DNA of 32,960 nt, from NCBI GenBank assembly GCA_020631045.1, contig JAHDHZ010000019.1, forward strand, positions 9,525 through 42,484. Reading direction: 5' to 3'. Below the pieces are notes generated by a model that saw nothing but the letters and a program-made list of their open reading frames with translations, was not told the DNA's origin and did no database searches. Source of the stretch: Flavobacteriales bacterium. Its GTDB lineage: Bacteria; Bacteroidota; Bacteroidia; Flavobacteriales_G; JALEGO01. Both the position numbers and the translations under genes were made by a program. Below, piece by piece: positions 1 to 7,844 of this stretch; position 1 is the stretch's first letter; every line of letters starts with the position of its first letter.

Positions 1-385
1 ATTCACTCGCCGATAGTGATGAGATAAAAATACTTGGCTTGTACCTTGAATATTTCTTAGCCTTTGAAAGCTTTGTTTTAAAGGTTTGTATATCGATTGT
101 AAAGAGCTTACAAAATTTTGCAGTATCAAAATCGGCTTGAACCAATCTAGGCACTACCATCAAATCATACAACGGCTCATTGTAAACGATTTTTTCACCA
201 TAACGATCAAGCATCAAGCCCCTAGGAGCATACTTCTCAACCCTTCTTAACGATTGATTTTCAGCAGAAAGCACATAACTATCATCTATGACTTGTACAT
301 AAAAAAATCGCAAAAGATAAACTCCTGCAATGACATAGAAAAACAACAAAATAATTTGATCTCGGCCGTTTCGATGCGTTTGCAT
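1..385 (-). CDS. mrdA: Penicillin-binding protein 2 (peptidoglycan transpeptidase), N-terminal part, cut by window edge
   Basis: This is the start of the class B penicillin-binding protein that cross-links peptidoglycan with the SEDS polymerase RodA during cell elongation. Reading the minus strand from the ATG at 385 gives about 128 residues beginning MQTHRNGRDQIILLFFYV, a short cytoplasmic tail followed by one membrane anchor, then a segment with RRVEKYAPRGLMLDRYGEKI, the typical PBP2 motif (PRG.(I/L).DRNG) that opens the pedestal domain. The transpeptidase domain with its SxxK serine lies beyond the window. The start is six bases after the stop of mreD, and mreD-mrdA is a standard neighbour pair, which supports both calls. 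Identity is strong; the symbol mrdA rests on motif plus context. Confidence 0.9.
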   Translation of the reverse strand, partial: MQTHRNGRDQIILLFFYVIAGVYLLRFFYVQVIDDSYVLSAENQSLRRVEKYAPRGLMLDRYGEKIVYNEPLYDLMVVPRLVQADFDTAKFCKLFTIDIQTFKTKLSKAKKYSRYKPSIFISSLSASE

Positions 386-391
386 AATAGT

Positions 392-895
392 TTATTTCAA
401 GAAAATTCTAAACACGACACACATCATCAAACTTGCAAGTGAAGAAGCTACAATTTTTAGCAGTGTAAAATAGAGCTCTGATAAGCCCCCCTTTTCAAGA
501 AAAAACAAACAAATATGAAAAATCAGCACCAACAAAAAAGCATATTTTACAAACCATAAAAGCCCGTACTTTTCTGAAGAGGGCAAGTATTGAGAGTCGT
601 ATCCATCAATAGGCTCAACCAAGTCAAGCACGTAAGGGCGCGCAAAGGCTAAAACTAAACAAGAAAGGGCATGCATGCCCAATGAATGATAGAAAAAATC
701 AAATATTAACCCAACCAAAAAAGCCATAAACAAAAAAGCTGATCGATTAAATTTCACAGGAAACAAAAGCAAAAAAACGATGTACAACTGAGGATTAAAC
801 CAGCCTAAAACAAGTAAGTTTTTCAGCAAGACAACTTGCAAAACAAATAGCAAGAGAAACTGCCCCAATTTTTGAATTAAAAATTTACTGGTCAT
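392..895 (-). CDS. mreD: Rod shape-determining membrane protein MreD
   Basis: A 167-residue, very hydrophobic protein with about five membrane helices (roughly residues 10-30, 33-50, 52-72, 75-90, 105-130 and a final one near 140-165). The pattern of a first helix, then GWFNPQLYIVFLLLFPV, then a helix with GLIFDFFYHSLGMHALSC, is what Bacteroidota MreD proteins look like: the acidic residue within the third or fourth helix and the GxHA motif are conserved in the family. MreD is an inner-membrane part of the elongasome that links MreC, MreB, PBP2 and RodA. Its start overlaps the last 11 bases of lptD and its stop is six bases before mrdA, so the three are probably one transcript. The usual upstream partners mreB and mreC are absent here; the neighbour is lptD instead. 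Confidence 0.88.
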   Translation of the reverse strand: MTSKFLIQKLGQFLLLFVLQVVLLKNLLVLGWFNPQLYIVFLLLFPVKFNRSAFLFMAFLVGLIFDFFYHSLGMHALSCLVLAFARPYVLDLVEPIDGYDSQYLPSSEKYGLLWFVKYAFLLVLIFHICLFFLEKGGLSELYFTLLKIVASSLASLMMCVVFRIFLK

Positions 896-3527
896 ACCAT
901 TGTAAATTACGGTTAATTTTTAAATCTTGAAGTACTGGAGATTTCACATTTAAATTAAATTGAAAACTTTTGATTGTTCCTGACAAAATCGCTTTAAAGC
1001 CCATTTGCCAACAATGTAAATCTCTAAAAATATCGATTTCAGGCAAAGTCATTTTCTCAGCTTCAAGATCATAAGTAGTTCTAAAAGCTACCTTCCAATT
1101 GGGGGTTAAGTTTAAATCTCCGTTGAATGAAATGGTATGGGTCACTGACTTAATGTTAGCAGGCATTCGATAATTAAAGTTGTACCCAAGTGCTAATGAC
1201 CAAGGTATATTAAAATCTACATACGCTTGAGGGGTATTCTGTATGTGCTCTAGCTCTTCTTCAGAGCCTTTATCTGTGGTAGGCTGTCCAGTTTTTTTAC
1301 CTTGCAAACGGTAATTGGTCGAAATATTAATATCAGAAAGCCGAGCAATTTTCTTAAATGTATTGAAATCTGATATGAGCAAGGTATTTACTTTTCTATT
1401 TAATGTTGCATCATAAAAGTAAGGGTCAAAATTTCCTCTAAAGTTCACTCTCAATTTTTTACTAAAATTTAAAAATCCATTGAACTGAATTGGATTTAAA
1501 TTAAAAGAATCTGCGTTTAGAGCATAAGAAGAGCCTAGTCTAAAGTTTTCTAACACATTAAGTTTCTTGGTTTTCTCTCCTGTCGAATCAGACTTGTCTT
1601 TGATTTTTACCTGAAAATCATTGATGATTGAAAAGTTAATGTTTGAATTTGCTTGGCTGGTAGGCGATCCAAACAAACCTTGAAAAATAGAATATTGAAT
1701 GGTATCTACTTGGCCTGCATTGATCTGAGTATAGAAATCAAAATATCTTGAATTAGAATAATCTGGTGAATATTCATATCCAACACTCGGGGTAATAATG
1801 TGTCTGAGCGCCTTAATCTTTTTATTTGCTCCGAACTGATACATACCATAAATCTTTGTGGTTAAATCAGCATTGTAACGAAAGGTATGAAAATGATCAA
1901 ATCCTGCTAAAGTATCTGTAATTAAACGTTCTTGCACGTTATCATAAATTCTGTCGTAGGTTTCAAAATAAGCCCTTCCTGTGTAGGTAAATCTGTTATT
2001 TAAACTGAGAAACTTCAGTACTTTAGTGTTGTGATTGACAGGGATAACATGCTGCAGGCCATTCTGAAAATCATTCAAAGTTTGCCTTCTAAAAAACAAG
2101 GTATCGAGTTTTGAATCTAAACGACTCTTGTATGAAAAATCATATTGCAGAGTGATGTTCTCAAACCATTTATCTCCCACATTCTTAGTTGTTTTAAACG
2201 GAAAAAAACGATTGACATTAAATGTCAGATTCGGCGCATCAATCTTTATGGTACTGTCTCTCACATTTTGAGAATGTGAAGCATTGAGCACCAGAGAACC
2301 TGCTGTTTTTAACTTTGTGAAGGTTAACAAACGGGTCAAAGCTACGTTTGAAGCGAAGGTGTTTTGAACAAAACTCTGAGTATTTAAATTTAAATTGTTT
2401 CTGTTGTTGCCTGAAGACCCTGCATCTACAGTTGCTGAAAATTTATATTTTGGATTTGCCTTTGGGTCTTGCGTATGCGTCCATTTAATTGAAAAGTTAT
2501 TGACTTTTGAAAAATAAGGAAAGCCAATGCCAGCAGTATCATTTTGCAATTCTTTAAACCCTTGCTTAAAGACTGAATACTCTAAATTTAAACGCCCATC
2601 ATACTTATACCTTCTCTTGTAATTTGCATTGAGCCGAGTGGCCCAACTGCCCCTAAAATAAATGTCCCACAGGTTTTCTAAATCAAAATACTCACTGACC
2701 GCCCAGTAATAGCCTAGGTTGTTTAAAAACACTCCTTGGGTAGCTGTTGCCCCATAATTGTTGGGCAATAAAATTCCTGAGGTCTGACTCTGTTGATTGG
2801 GAAAGAATCCAAACGGAATCGCTAGAGGTGTTGGGGCATCATCTACCTTAAGGTTTGCCGCACCAGTAATGATTTTATCACTTTTAATCACTTTAAGCTT
2901 TTTTGCCCTAATGTAAAAATGAGGCGTATCTAAATTGCAGGTTGTATACTTTCCGTCTTGAACAAAGAGCACCTCTTTGTCAGCCATTTTAATTTGCCCT
3001 CCGTGCAAATACCCGTCACCTTCTTGTGTCTTTGCGCGATAGACCTTGCCCTTTTCAGTATCAAAACTGTACAACATAGAATCGCTCACAAAACTCTGAT
3101 CACCGTCTTTAAAGTCTGGCCGTTCAATGTATTTTTGAGATGAATCGCTTTGTTTGCCTTTTGCAAAAAGCACCTTGTCGGTCATGTCAATAGATATGTA
3201 ATCTGCTCTCAACTCAGTTGTCTGATAAGTCAATTCAGCCTTACCATGCAAGTGAATCTTATCATCAGAAAGATCAATCACAATAGAATCTTGAGCATTG
3301 TAATTTACCGGTGCATCTAAAAAGTTCTTACTCTTTTTAGGCACCTGTATGACAAGAGCCGAATCTAAGATAGAATCTGTTTGTTGTAAAGCATTTAAAG
3401 AATCAGCCACCACTTGAGCTTTCGCTTGAAAACAAGCAAAAACACTCAAAAAAACCAATACAACATAATAATCGAATTGCTTGCCCACCCCGTATTTTAT
3501 CTTATTTTTGTTTGTGTAGCTTAACAC
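885..3527 (-). CDS. lptD: LPS-assembly outer membrane protein LptD (OstA-like)
   Basis: An 880-residue outer-membrane protein of the Bacteroidota LptD type, which inserts lipopolysaccharide into the outer leaflet. A signal peptide (hydrophobic run near residues 20-33, cleavage after AKAQ near 38) is followed by a periplasmic OstA/LptA-like beta-jellyroll region (about 70-240, with repeats such as DKIHLHGKAELTYQ and YLHGGQIKMADKEVLF), then a long beta-barrel rich in aromatic and alternating residues. Length fits the family (about 850-900). The first in-frame start is GTG at 3527. A GTG at residue 14 (position 3488) would leave a cleaner signal peptide and would sit downstream of a promoter-like TAGCTTTG on the minus strand (3536-3529), so the true start may be 3488. 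It is divergent from the amidase gene and overlaps mreD by 11 bases. Confidence 0.9.
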   Translation of the reverse strand: MLSYTNKNKIKYGVGKQFDYYVVLVFLSVFACFQAKAQVVADSLNALQQTDSILDSALVIQVPKKSKNFLDAPVNYNAQDSIVIDLSDDKIHLHGKAELTYQTTELRADYISIDMTDKVLFAKGKQSDSSQKYIERPDFKDGDQSFVSDSMLYSFDTEKGKVYRAKTQEGDGYLHGGQIKMADKEVLFVQDGKYTTCNLDTPHFYIRAKKLKVIKSDKIITGAANLKVDDAPTPLAIPFGFFPNQQSQTSGILLPNNYGATATQGVFLNNLGYYWAVSEYFDLENLWDIYFRGSWATRLNANYKRRYKYDGRLNLEYSVFKQGFKELQNDTAGIGFPYFSKVNNFSIKWTHTQDPKANPKYKFSATVDAGSSGNNRNNLNLNTQSFVQNTFASNVALTRLLTFTKLKTAGSLVLNASHSQNVRDSTIKIDAPNLTFNVNRFFPFKTTKNVGDKWFENITLQYDFSYKSRLDSKLDTLFFRRQTLNDFQNGLQHVIPVNHNTKVLKFLSLNNRFTYTGRAYFETYDRIYDNVQERLITDTLAGFDHFHTFRYNADLTTKIYGMYQFGANKKIKALRHIITPSVGYEYSPDYSNSRYFDFYTQINAGQVDTIQYSIFQGLFGSPTSQANSNINFSIINDFQVKIKDKSDSTGEKTKKLNVLENFRLGSSYALNADSFNLNPIQFNGFLNFSKKLRVNFRGNFDPYFYDATLNRKVNTLLISDFNTFKKIARLSDINISTNYRLQGKKTGQPTTDKGSEEELEHIQNTPQAYVDFNIPWSLALGYNFNYRMPANIKSVTHTISFNGDLNLTPNWKVAFRTTYDLEAEKMTLPEIDIFRDLHCWQMGFKAILSGTIKSFQFNLNVKSPVLQDLKINRNLQWYDQ
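3481..3510 (+). promoter_or_regulatory. Candidate promoter for the amidase operon
   Basis: TTG at 3481-3483 and TATTTTTG at 3503-3510, separated by 19 bases, match the Bacteroidota consensus TTG-N17-23-TAnnTTTG recognised by their unusual primary sigma factor. The -7 box lies 36 bases upstream of the TTG start of the amidase gene, a normal leader length. The motif lies inside the 5' end of lptD as annotated, so transcription of the two divergent genes must be interlaced. This is a motif match only; no transcript data. Confidence 0.5.
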
Positions 3528-3528
3528 A

Positions 3529-3536
3529 CAAAGCTA
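3529..3536 (-). promoter_or_regulatory. Candidate -7 box for lptD
   Basis: On the minus strand 3536-3529 reads TAGCTTTG, an exact TAnnTTTG match. If used, transcription would begin around 3522, inside the first annotated codons of lptD, and the GTG at 3488 would become the start. No convincing TTG -33 box is seen at the right distance, so this is weaker than the plus-strand promoter. Confidence 0.35.
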
Positions 3537-3546
3537 AATATAAGTA

Positions 3547-4731
3547 TTGAGTTATAAACAGTTTCATATCTTACGAATTGTCTTTTGCTTGTTAATTAGT
3601 GTTAAGCTTAGTGGGCAAACCACCCAAACAAAGACCAATCAAGTTAAAAAAATTGTCATTGATGCGGGCCATGGCGGGCATGACCCTGGCTGTCATGGCG
3701 CGAGCAGCAAAGAAAAAGAAGTTTGCCTTTCTATGGCTTTAAAACTGGGTAAACTCATTGAAAAAAGATTGCCAGCAGTAGAAGTTGTATACACGAGAAA
3801 AACAGATGTTTTTGTTGATCTGAAAGAACGGGCTGCCATTGCAAACAAAAATGAAGCTGACCTGTTTATTTGCATACATGCCAATGCCAATGACAACAAA
3901 AGTGCTTTTGGGTCAGAAACCTATGTAATGGGGTTACACAAAACACAAGCCAACCTGAATGTTGCCAAACGAGAAAACTCTGTAATTCTTTTAGAAAATA
4001 ACTACAAAGCACATTATGAAGGCTTTGACCCTAACTCTGATGAAGACATGATTGCCTTAACACTCATGCAAAGCGTTTACCTTGAACAGAGCTTACATAT
4101 GGCCTCAAATGTGCAGCAAAACTTTGAAAAGTCAGGCAGAAAAAATAGAGGCGTAAAGCAAGCAGGATTCTTAGTTTTACATCAAACTGCTATGCCTAGC
4201 GTATTGATTGAAACAGGTTTTTTAACCAATCCTGAAGAAGAAAAATATTTGAGTAACCCTAAAACTCAAGATGAAATTGCAGAAAACATCTACAAAGCTT
4301 TTGTTGCATACAAAGCACACATCGAAAAAATCGATGAACGATCAGGCAGTGAAATTGAAATTACTGAAACGCAAAAACCCATCCACCCAAAAACAGAAGA
4401 AACAAAAACAGCAAAACAAGAAAAGCCTGAAGAAAAAGAAACTTTAACTAAAACACCCCGTACAGATGACCAAGTTATTTACCGCGTGCAAATTAAAACT
4501 TCTGCCCAACAACTAGAGATTACACCCAAAAACTTTTTTGGAATGTCAAATGTATTTGAATACAAAGTTGGCAATCTCTATAAATACACCGTCGGAGAGG
4601 GGCAAACTGTAAATGAATTGTTATTTTTGCAAAACAAAATGAGAGAGAAAGGTGCAAAAGGTGCTTTTATTGTAGCTTTTTTAAACGATCAACGCATTTC
4701 GATCTCTGAGGCCCGAAAACTTAATAAATGA
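3547..4731 (+). CDS. N-acetylmuramoyl-L-alanine amidase (Amidase_3) with C-terminal SPOR-like domain
   Basis: A zinc amidase that cuts the bond between N-acetylmuramic acid and the stem peptide of peptidoglycan. After a signal peptide (residues 1-24, ending LSGQ) the Amidase_3 domain spans about 34-255. It shows the zinc ligands H42 (IDAGHGGHDPG), E56 and H111 (CIHANAND), and the catalytic E222 (VLIETGFLTN). A Lys/Glu/Thr/Pro-rich linker (about 265-310) leads to a C-terminal domain beginning VIYRVQIKTSA and ending near AFIVAFLNDQRI, which resembles a SPOR peptidoglycan-binding domain. The start is a TTG: an in-frame TAA lies two codons upstream (3541-3543) and no ATG gives a signal peptide. 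First gene of a plus-strand operon; its stop overlaps the next start as ATGA. Likely acts in periplasmic wall turnover or daughter-cell separation. Confidence 0.92.
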   Translation: MSYKQFHILRIVFCLLISVKLSGQTTQTKTNQVKKIVIDAGHGGHDPGCHGASSKEKEVCLSMALKLGKLIEKRLPAVEVVYTRKTDVFVDLKERAAIANKNEADLFICIHANANDNKSAFGSETYVMGLHKTQANLNVAKRENSVILLENNYKAHYEGFDPNSDEDMIALTLMQSVYLEQSLHMASNVQQNFEKSGRKNRGVKQAGFLVLHQTAMPSVLIETGFLTNPEEEKYLSNPKTQDEIAENIYKAFVAYKAHIEKIDERSGSEIEITETQKPIHPKTEETKTAKQEKPEEKETLTKTPRTDDQVIYRVQIKTSAQQLEITPKNFFGMSNVFEYKVGNLYKYTVGEGQTVNELLFLQNKMREKGAKGAFIVAFLNDQRISISEARKLNK

Positions 4732-5714
4732 AGGCAGGAAAAGAAATAATTATTGGCATCACAGCGCTTGTAGCTTGTGCTATTCTGTATTACGGATTTG
4801 GGTTTCTCAAAGGCCAAGATGTATTTAGCTCAACAAAAACTTATTACGCGATTTACGATCATGTTGACGGATTGCTACCTTCAAGTGGTGTGCAATACAA
4901 TGGGTTTGAAGTAGGAAAAGTTCAAAATATTTATTTTCACCCCAACGGTTCAGGAAACTTGATTGTTGAGTTTAACATTTCTAACGGCGAGATTCAAATT
5001 CCGATCGGCTCTACTGCTCAAGTTGCTGCATTTGATCTTCTGGGTACTAAAGGCATCAAACTGATTATGAATTCGGCACAAACTGAAAGACATCAAAGTG
5101 GTGACACCATTAGTTCTGGCTATGAAAACTCTATGCAAGAGCAAGTCAATGAGCAAATATTGCCTTTAAAAAATAAAGTAGAAAGCCTGATTTCTCAATT
5201 TGATTCAGCCTTACAAATTGTACAAGGCGTATTCACCCCAGATTTTCAAGAAAGCATCTCAACAAAGTTTGGCAATACCATGAACTCCTTAGAGCACATG
5301 AGCCAAACCACAGACCGCATGCTAAGCAACAATTCGGCAAAATTCTCAAACATTATGTCGAACATTGAGTCTACTTCAGCGACAATCAACAATAGTTCAG
5401 AAGATCTGACTAAAATTATTAAGAACACTTCTAAAATATCAGATTCTTTGGCAGCAGTTGATATCGCTTCTACCTTTAAAAAAGTTGACCAGACTATGAC
5501 AGATGTATCGAACATGATTGCTAAAATTGAGAGTGGAGAAGGCACACTGGGCAAGTTGGTGAAAGATGAAAAACTTTACAACAACCTTGAACAAGCCTCA
5601 CTTGAGTTAGACAAATTGTTAGAAGACATTAGAGTGAATCCTCGACGTTATATTCGCTTTGGCAAAAAAGATAAAGGAAACGACAAACCAGAGAAAAAAA
5701 CCAGAAACGAGTAA
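4728..5714 (+). CDS. MCE (MlaD-type) lipid-transport protein
   Basis: A 328-residue protein of the mammalian-cell-entry family. One N-terminal membrane anchor (about residues 7-26) is followed by a single MCE domain (about 36-115; motifs such as VDGLLPSSGVQYNGFEVGKV and the hydrophobic FDLLGTKGIKL loop). The C-terminal half (about 130-310) is Ser/Asn/Thr-rich and probably coiled coil, ending in a basic tail. In the Mla system MlaD forms hexameric rings that shuttle phospholipids between inner and outer membrane; the family assignment is secure but the cargo here is inferred. No MlaE permease or MlaF ATPase is next to it, so those partners must lie elsewhere. It overlaps the amidase gene by ATGA, an arrangement I recall as common in Flavobacteriia. 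Confidence 0.9.
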   Translation: MKAGKEIIIGITALVACAILYYGFGFLKGQDVFSSTKTYYAIYDHVDGLLPSSGVQYNGFEVGKVQNIYFHPNGSGNLIVEFNISNGEIQIPIGSTAQVAAFDLLGTKGIKLIMNSAQTERHQSGDTISSGYENSMQEQVNEQILPLKNKVESLISQFDSALQIVQGVFTPDFQESISTKFGNTMNSLEHMSQTTDRMLSNNSAKFSNIMSNIESTSATINNSSEDLTKIIKNTSKISDSLAAVDIASTFKKVDQTMTDVSNMIAKIESGEGTLGKLVKDEKLYNNLEQASLELDKLLEDIRVNPRRYIRFGKKDKGNDKPEKKTRNE

Positions 5715-5720
5715 ACCATC

Positions 5721-7043
5721 ATGATACAACAAATACTCTTCTGCATTGCTTTAGGCATTGCGATCTTCATTTTTTCTAAAAATCTCAAATTCATCATTCG
5801 AAACATCAAACTGGGTAAAGACCTAGATGTTTCTGACAGAAAACCAGAACGTATCACGACCATGCTTAAAGTAGCATTCGGGCAAACCAAAATGGCTGCA
5901 AGACCGATTCCTGCGATTTTACACTTTATTGTCTATGCAGGGTTTATGATCATCAATATTGAAGTACTTGAAATTTTAATTGACGGCATCTTTGGTACAC
6001 ATAGAGTATTGTCTTTTTTAGGACCTGTATATGATTTTGCCATTGGGTTCTTTGAAGTTCTGGCGCTGCTCGTTTTGGTAAGCTGTGTAGTATTTTTAGT
6101 GCGTAGAAATGTACTGCGCATCAAACGCTTTTTCGGCAGAGAAATGACCAGCTGGCCAAAGGCTGATGCCAACTATATTTTAATTATTGAGGTGGTATTG
6201 ATGACTGCTTTATTGAAAATGAATGCGGCAGATTACTTATTACAACAGATGGATGCTGATCATTATGTGAAGGCGGGTAGTTTTCCGATTTCAAAAGCAC
6301 TTTTTGTGCCGTTTTTTGAAGGATTTTCAGCCGAGACTTTAATGCTGATTGAGCGCGTAGGATGGTGGTTTCACATCTTGGGCATTTTGGCATTTTTAAA
6401 TTACTTGCCTTTCTCAAAGCACTTTCACATTATCATGGCTTTTCCGAACACTTACTTTTCTAATCTGGATGCCAAAGGAAGGTTCACCAACATGCCTGAG
6501 GTAAAAAAAGAAGTTGAATTGATGATGGACCCTACAGCCGATCCTTTTGCTGTGCCTGCACCTGACACCAATGCCGAGCCTACACGTTTTGGCGCTAAAG
6601 ATGTCACTGATTTAAATTGGAGACAACTGATGAATGCCTATACCTGTACAGAATGTGGCCGATGTACCTCTGAATGCCCTGCCAATCAAACAGGTAAATT
6701 ACTCTCGCCTCGAGCCATTATGATGGCTACGCGTGATCGTTTAGATGAAGTAGGCAAAAATATTGACAAACATGGTGAGAAGCACGACGATGGCAAAGCA
6801 CTTTTAAGAGACTACATCTCAGAAGAAGAGCTGTGGGCCTGCACCTCTTGTAATGCCTGTGTAGAGGCTTGCCCTGTAAACATTGACCCCTTATCAATCA
6901 TTATGGATCTAAGAAGGTATTTGGTTTTAGAAGAATCAAAAGCACCTCAAGAATTAAATATGATGAGCACCAACATTGAAAACAACGGAGCACCTTGGCA
7001 GTTCAGTCAAGCCGATCGTTTAAAGTGGGCTCAAGAATCTTAA
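5721..7043 (+). CDS. Membrane-bound 4Fe-4S electron-transfer protein (heterodisulfide reductase/NarI-like)
   Basis: A 440-residue inner-membrane iron-sulfur protein. The N-terminal part carries about five membrane helices (near 2-20, 62-88, 103-128, 150-170, 205-230) with several membrane histidines (H68, H218, H234, H236) that could bind haem b, as in NarI/HdrE relatives. The soluble C-terminal part has two classical 4Fe-4S motifs: C309-x2-C312-x2-C315-x3-C319 (CTECGRCTSECP) and C374-x2-C377-x2-C380-x3-C384 (CTSCNACVEACP). It most likely passes electrons between the quinone pool and the next gene product, a CCG-domain protein. The true substrate is unknown. Six bases separate it from the MCE gene and 15 from the next gene. 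Confidence 0.88.
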   Translation: MIQQILFCIALGIAIFIFSKNLKFIIRNIKLGKDLDVSDRKPERITTMLKVAFGQTKMAARPIPAILHFIVYAGFMIINIEVLEILIDGIFGTHRVLSFLGPVYDFAIGFFEVLALLVLVSCVVFLVRRNVLRIKRFFGREMTSWPKADANYILIIEVVLMTALLKMNAADYLLQQMDADHYVKAGSFPISKALFVPFFEGFSAETLMLIERVGWWFHILGILAFLNYLPFSKHFHIIMAFPNTYFSNLDAKGRFTNMPEVKKEVELMMDPTADPFAVPAPDTNAEPTRFGAKDVTDLNWRQLMNAYTCTECGRCTSECPANQTGKLLSPRAIMMATRDRLDEVGKNIDKHGEKHDDGKALLRDYISEEELWACTSCNACVEACPVNIDPLSIIMDLRRYLVLEESKAPQELNMMSTNIENNGAPWQFSQADRLKWAQES

Positions 7044-7058
7044 AAAAATACTGAGAAT

Positions 7059-7844
7059 ATGTTAAATGTACCTACACTTGCACAAATGAAAGCTTCGGGA
7101 GATGCTCCTGACGTGTTGTTTTGGGTTGGATGTGCTGGCAGCTTTGATGACCGCGCTAAAAAAATCACAAAGGCTTTTGCAAAATTGTTAGAAAAAGCAG
7201 GCATTAAGTATGCCGTATTAGGCACTGAAGAGAGTTGCACGGGAGATCCTGCAAAGCGTGCTGGCAATGAATTTTTATTTCAAATGCAAGCCTTCGGAAA
7301 CATTCAAACGCTCAATGCATATGAAGTAAAAGACATTGTGACAACTTGCCCACATTGTTTTAACACACTTAAAAATGAGTATCCTGAATTGGGCGGAAAT
7401 TACACTGTAAAACACCATTCTCAGTACCTACAAGAACTGCTTAACGAGGGTAAATTATCGATTGAAGGCGGAGCTTTCAAAGGCAAAAAAATTACTTTTC
7501 ACGACCCTTGTTACTTGGGTAGAGCCAATGGAGTTTATGAAGCGCCGAGGGCTTTGATTGAAAAGTTAGATTCTGAAATGGTTGAGTTAAAACGCTCTAG
7601 GGCGAATGGATTGTGTTGTGGTGCGGGGGGCGCTCAGATGTTCAAAGAAGCCGAAAAGGGAGAGAAAGAAATAAACATTGAACGTACTGAAGAGGCTTTG
7701 CAGGCTAATCCAGACATCATTGCTGCAGGTTGTCCATTTTGTAACACGATGCTTACTGATGGAGTCAAGCACTTTGAAAAAGAAAGTAAAGTCAAAGTAT
7801 ATGACCTTGCAGAATTGGTCGCAAAAGCTGAAGATTTAATCTAA
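7059..7844 (+). CDS. CCG-domain (Fe-S)-binding protein, heterodisulfide reductase HdrB / GlpC / LutA-like
   Basis: A 261-residue soluble protein with the two cysteine-rich (CCG) domains typical of HdrB, GlpC and LutA. Visible motifs are FWVGCAGSFD (near 21-30), ESCTGDPAKRAGNE, TTCPHCFNTLKNEYPELG, then HDPCYLGR, GLCCGAGGAQMF and AGCPFCNTML in the second half. These cysteines bind non-cubane or cubane 4Fe-4S clusters and form the catalytic end of the complex. It pairs with the preceding membrane protein; together they resemble a two-subunit heterodisulfide-reductase-like module found widely in Bacteroidota, physiological substrate undetermined. Its TAA stop shares one base with the ATG of the next gene (TAATG), suggesting coupling. 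Confidence 0.88.
   Translation: MLNVPTLAQMKASGDAPDVLFWVGCAGSFDDRAKKITKAFAKLLEKAGIKYAVLGTEESCTGDPAKRAGNEFLFQMQAFGNIQTLNAYEVKDIVTTCPHCFNTLKNEYPELGGNYTVKHHSQYLQELLNEGKLSIEGGAFKGKKITFHDPCYLGRANGVYEAPRALIEKLDSEMVELKRSRANGLCCGAGGAQMFKEAEKGEKEINIERTEEALQANPDIIAAGCPFCNTMLTDGVKHFEKESKVKVYDLAELVAKAEDLI

Noticed and set aside
254-442. 62-residue plus-strand open frame at the left edge
   Set aside because: It overlaps mrdA and the end of mreD on the opposite strand, both well supported, and its translation resembles nothing.
5246-5554. 102-residue open frame on the minus strand inside the MCE gene
   Set aside because: It is antisense to the Ser/Asn/Thr-rich C-terminal half of the MCE protein, lacks a plausible start context and resembles no family.
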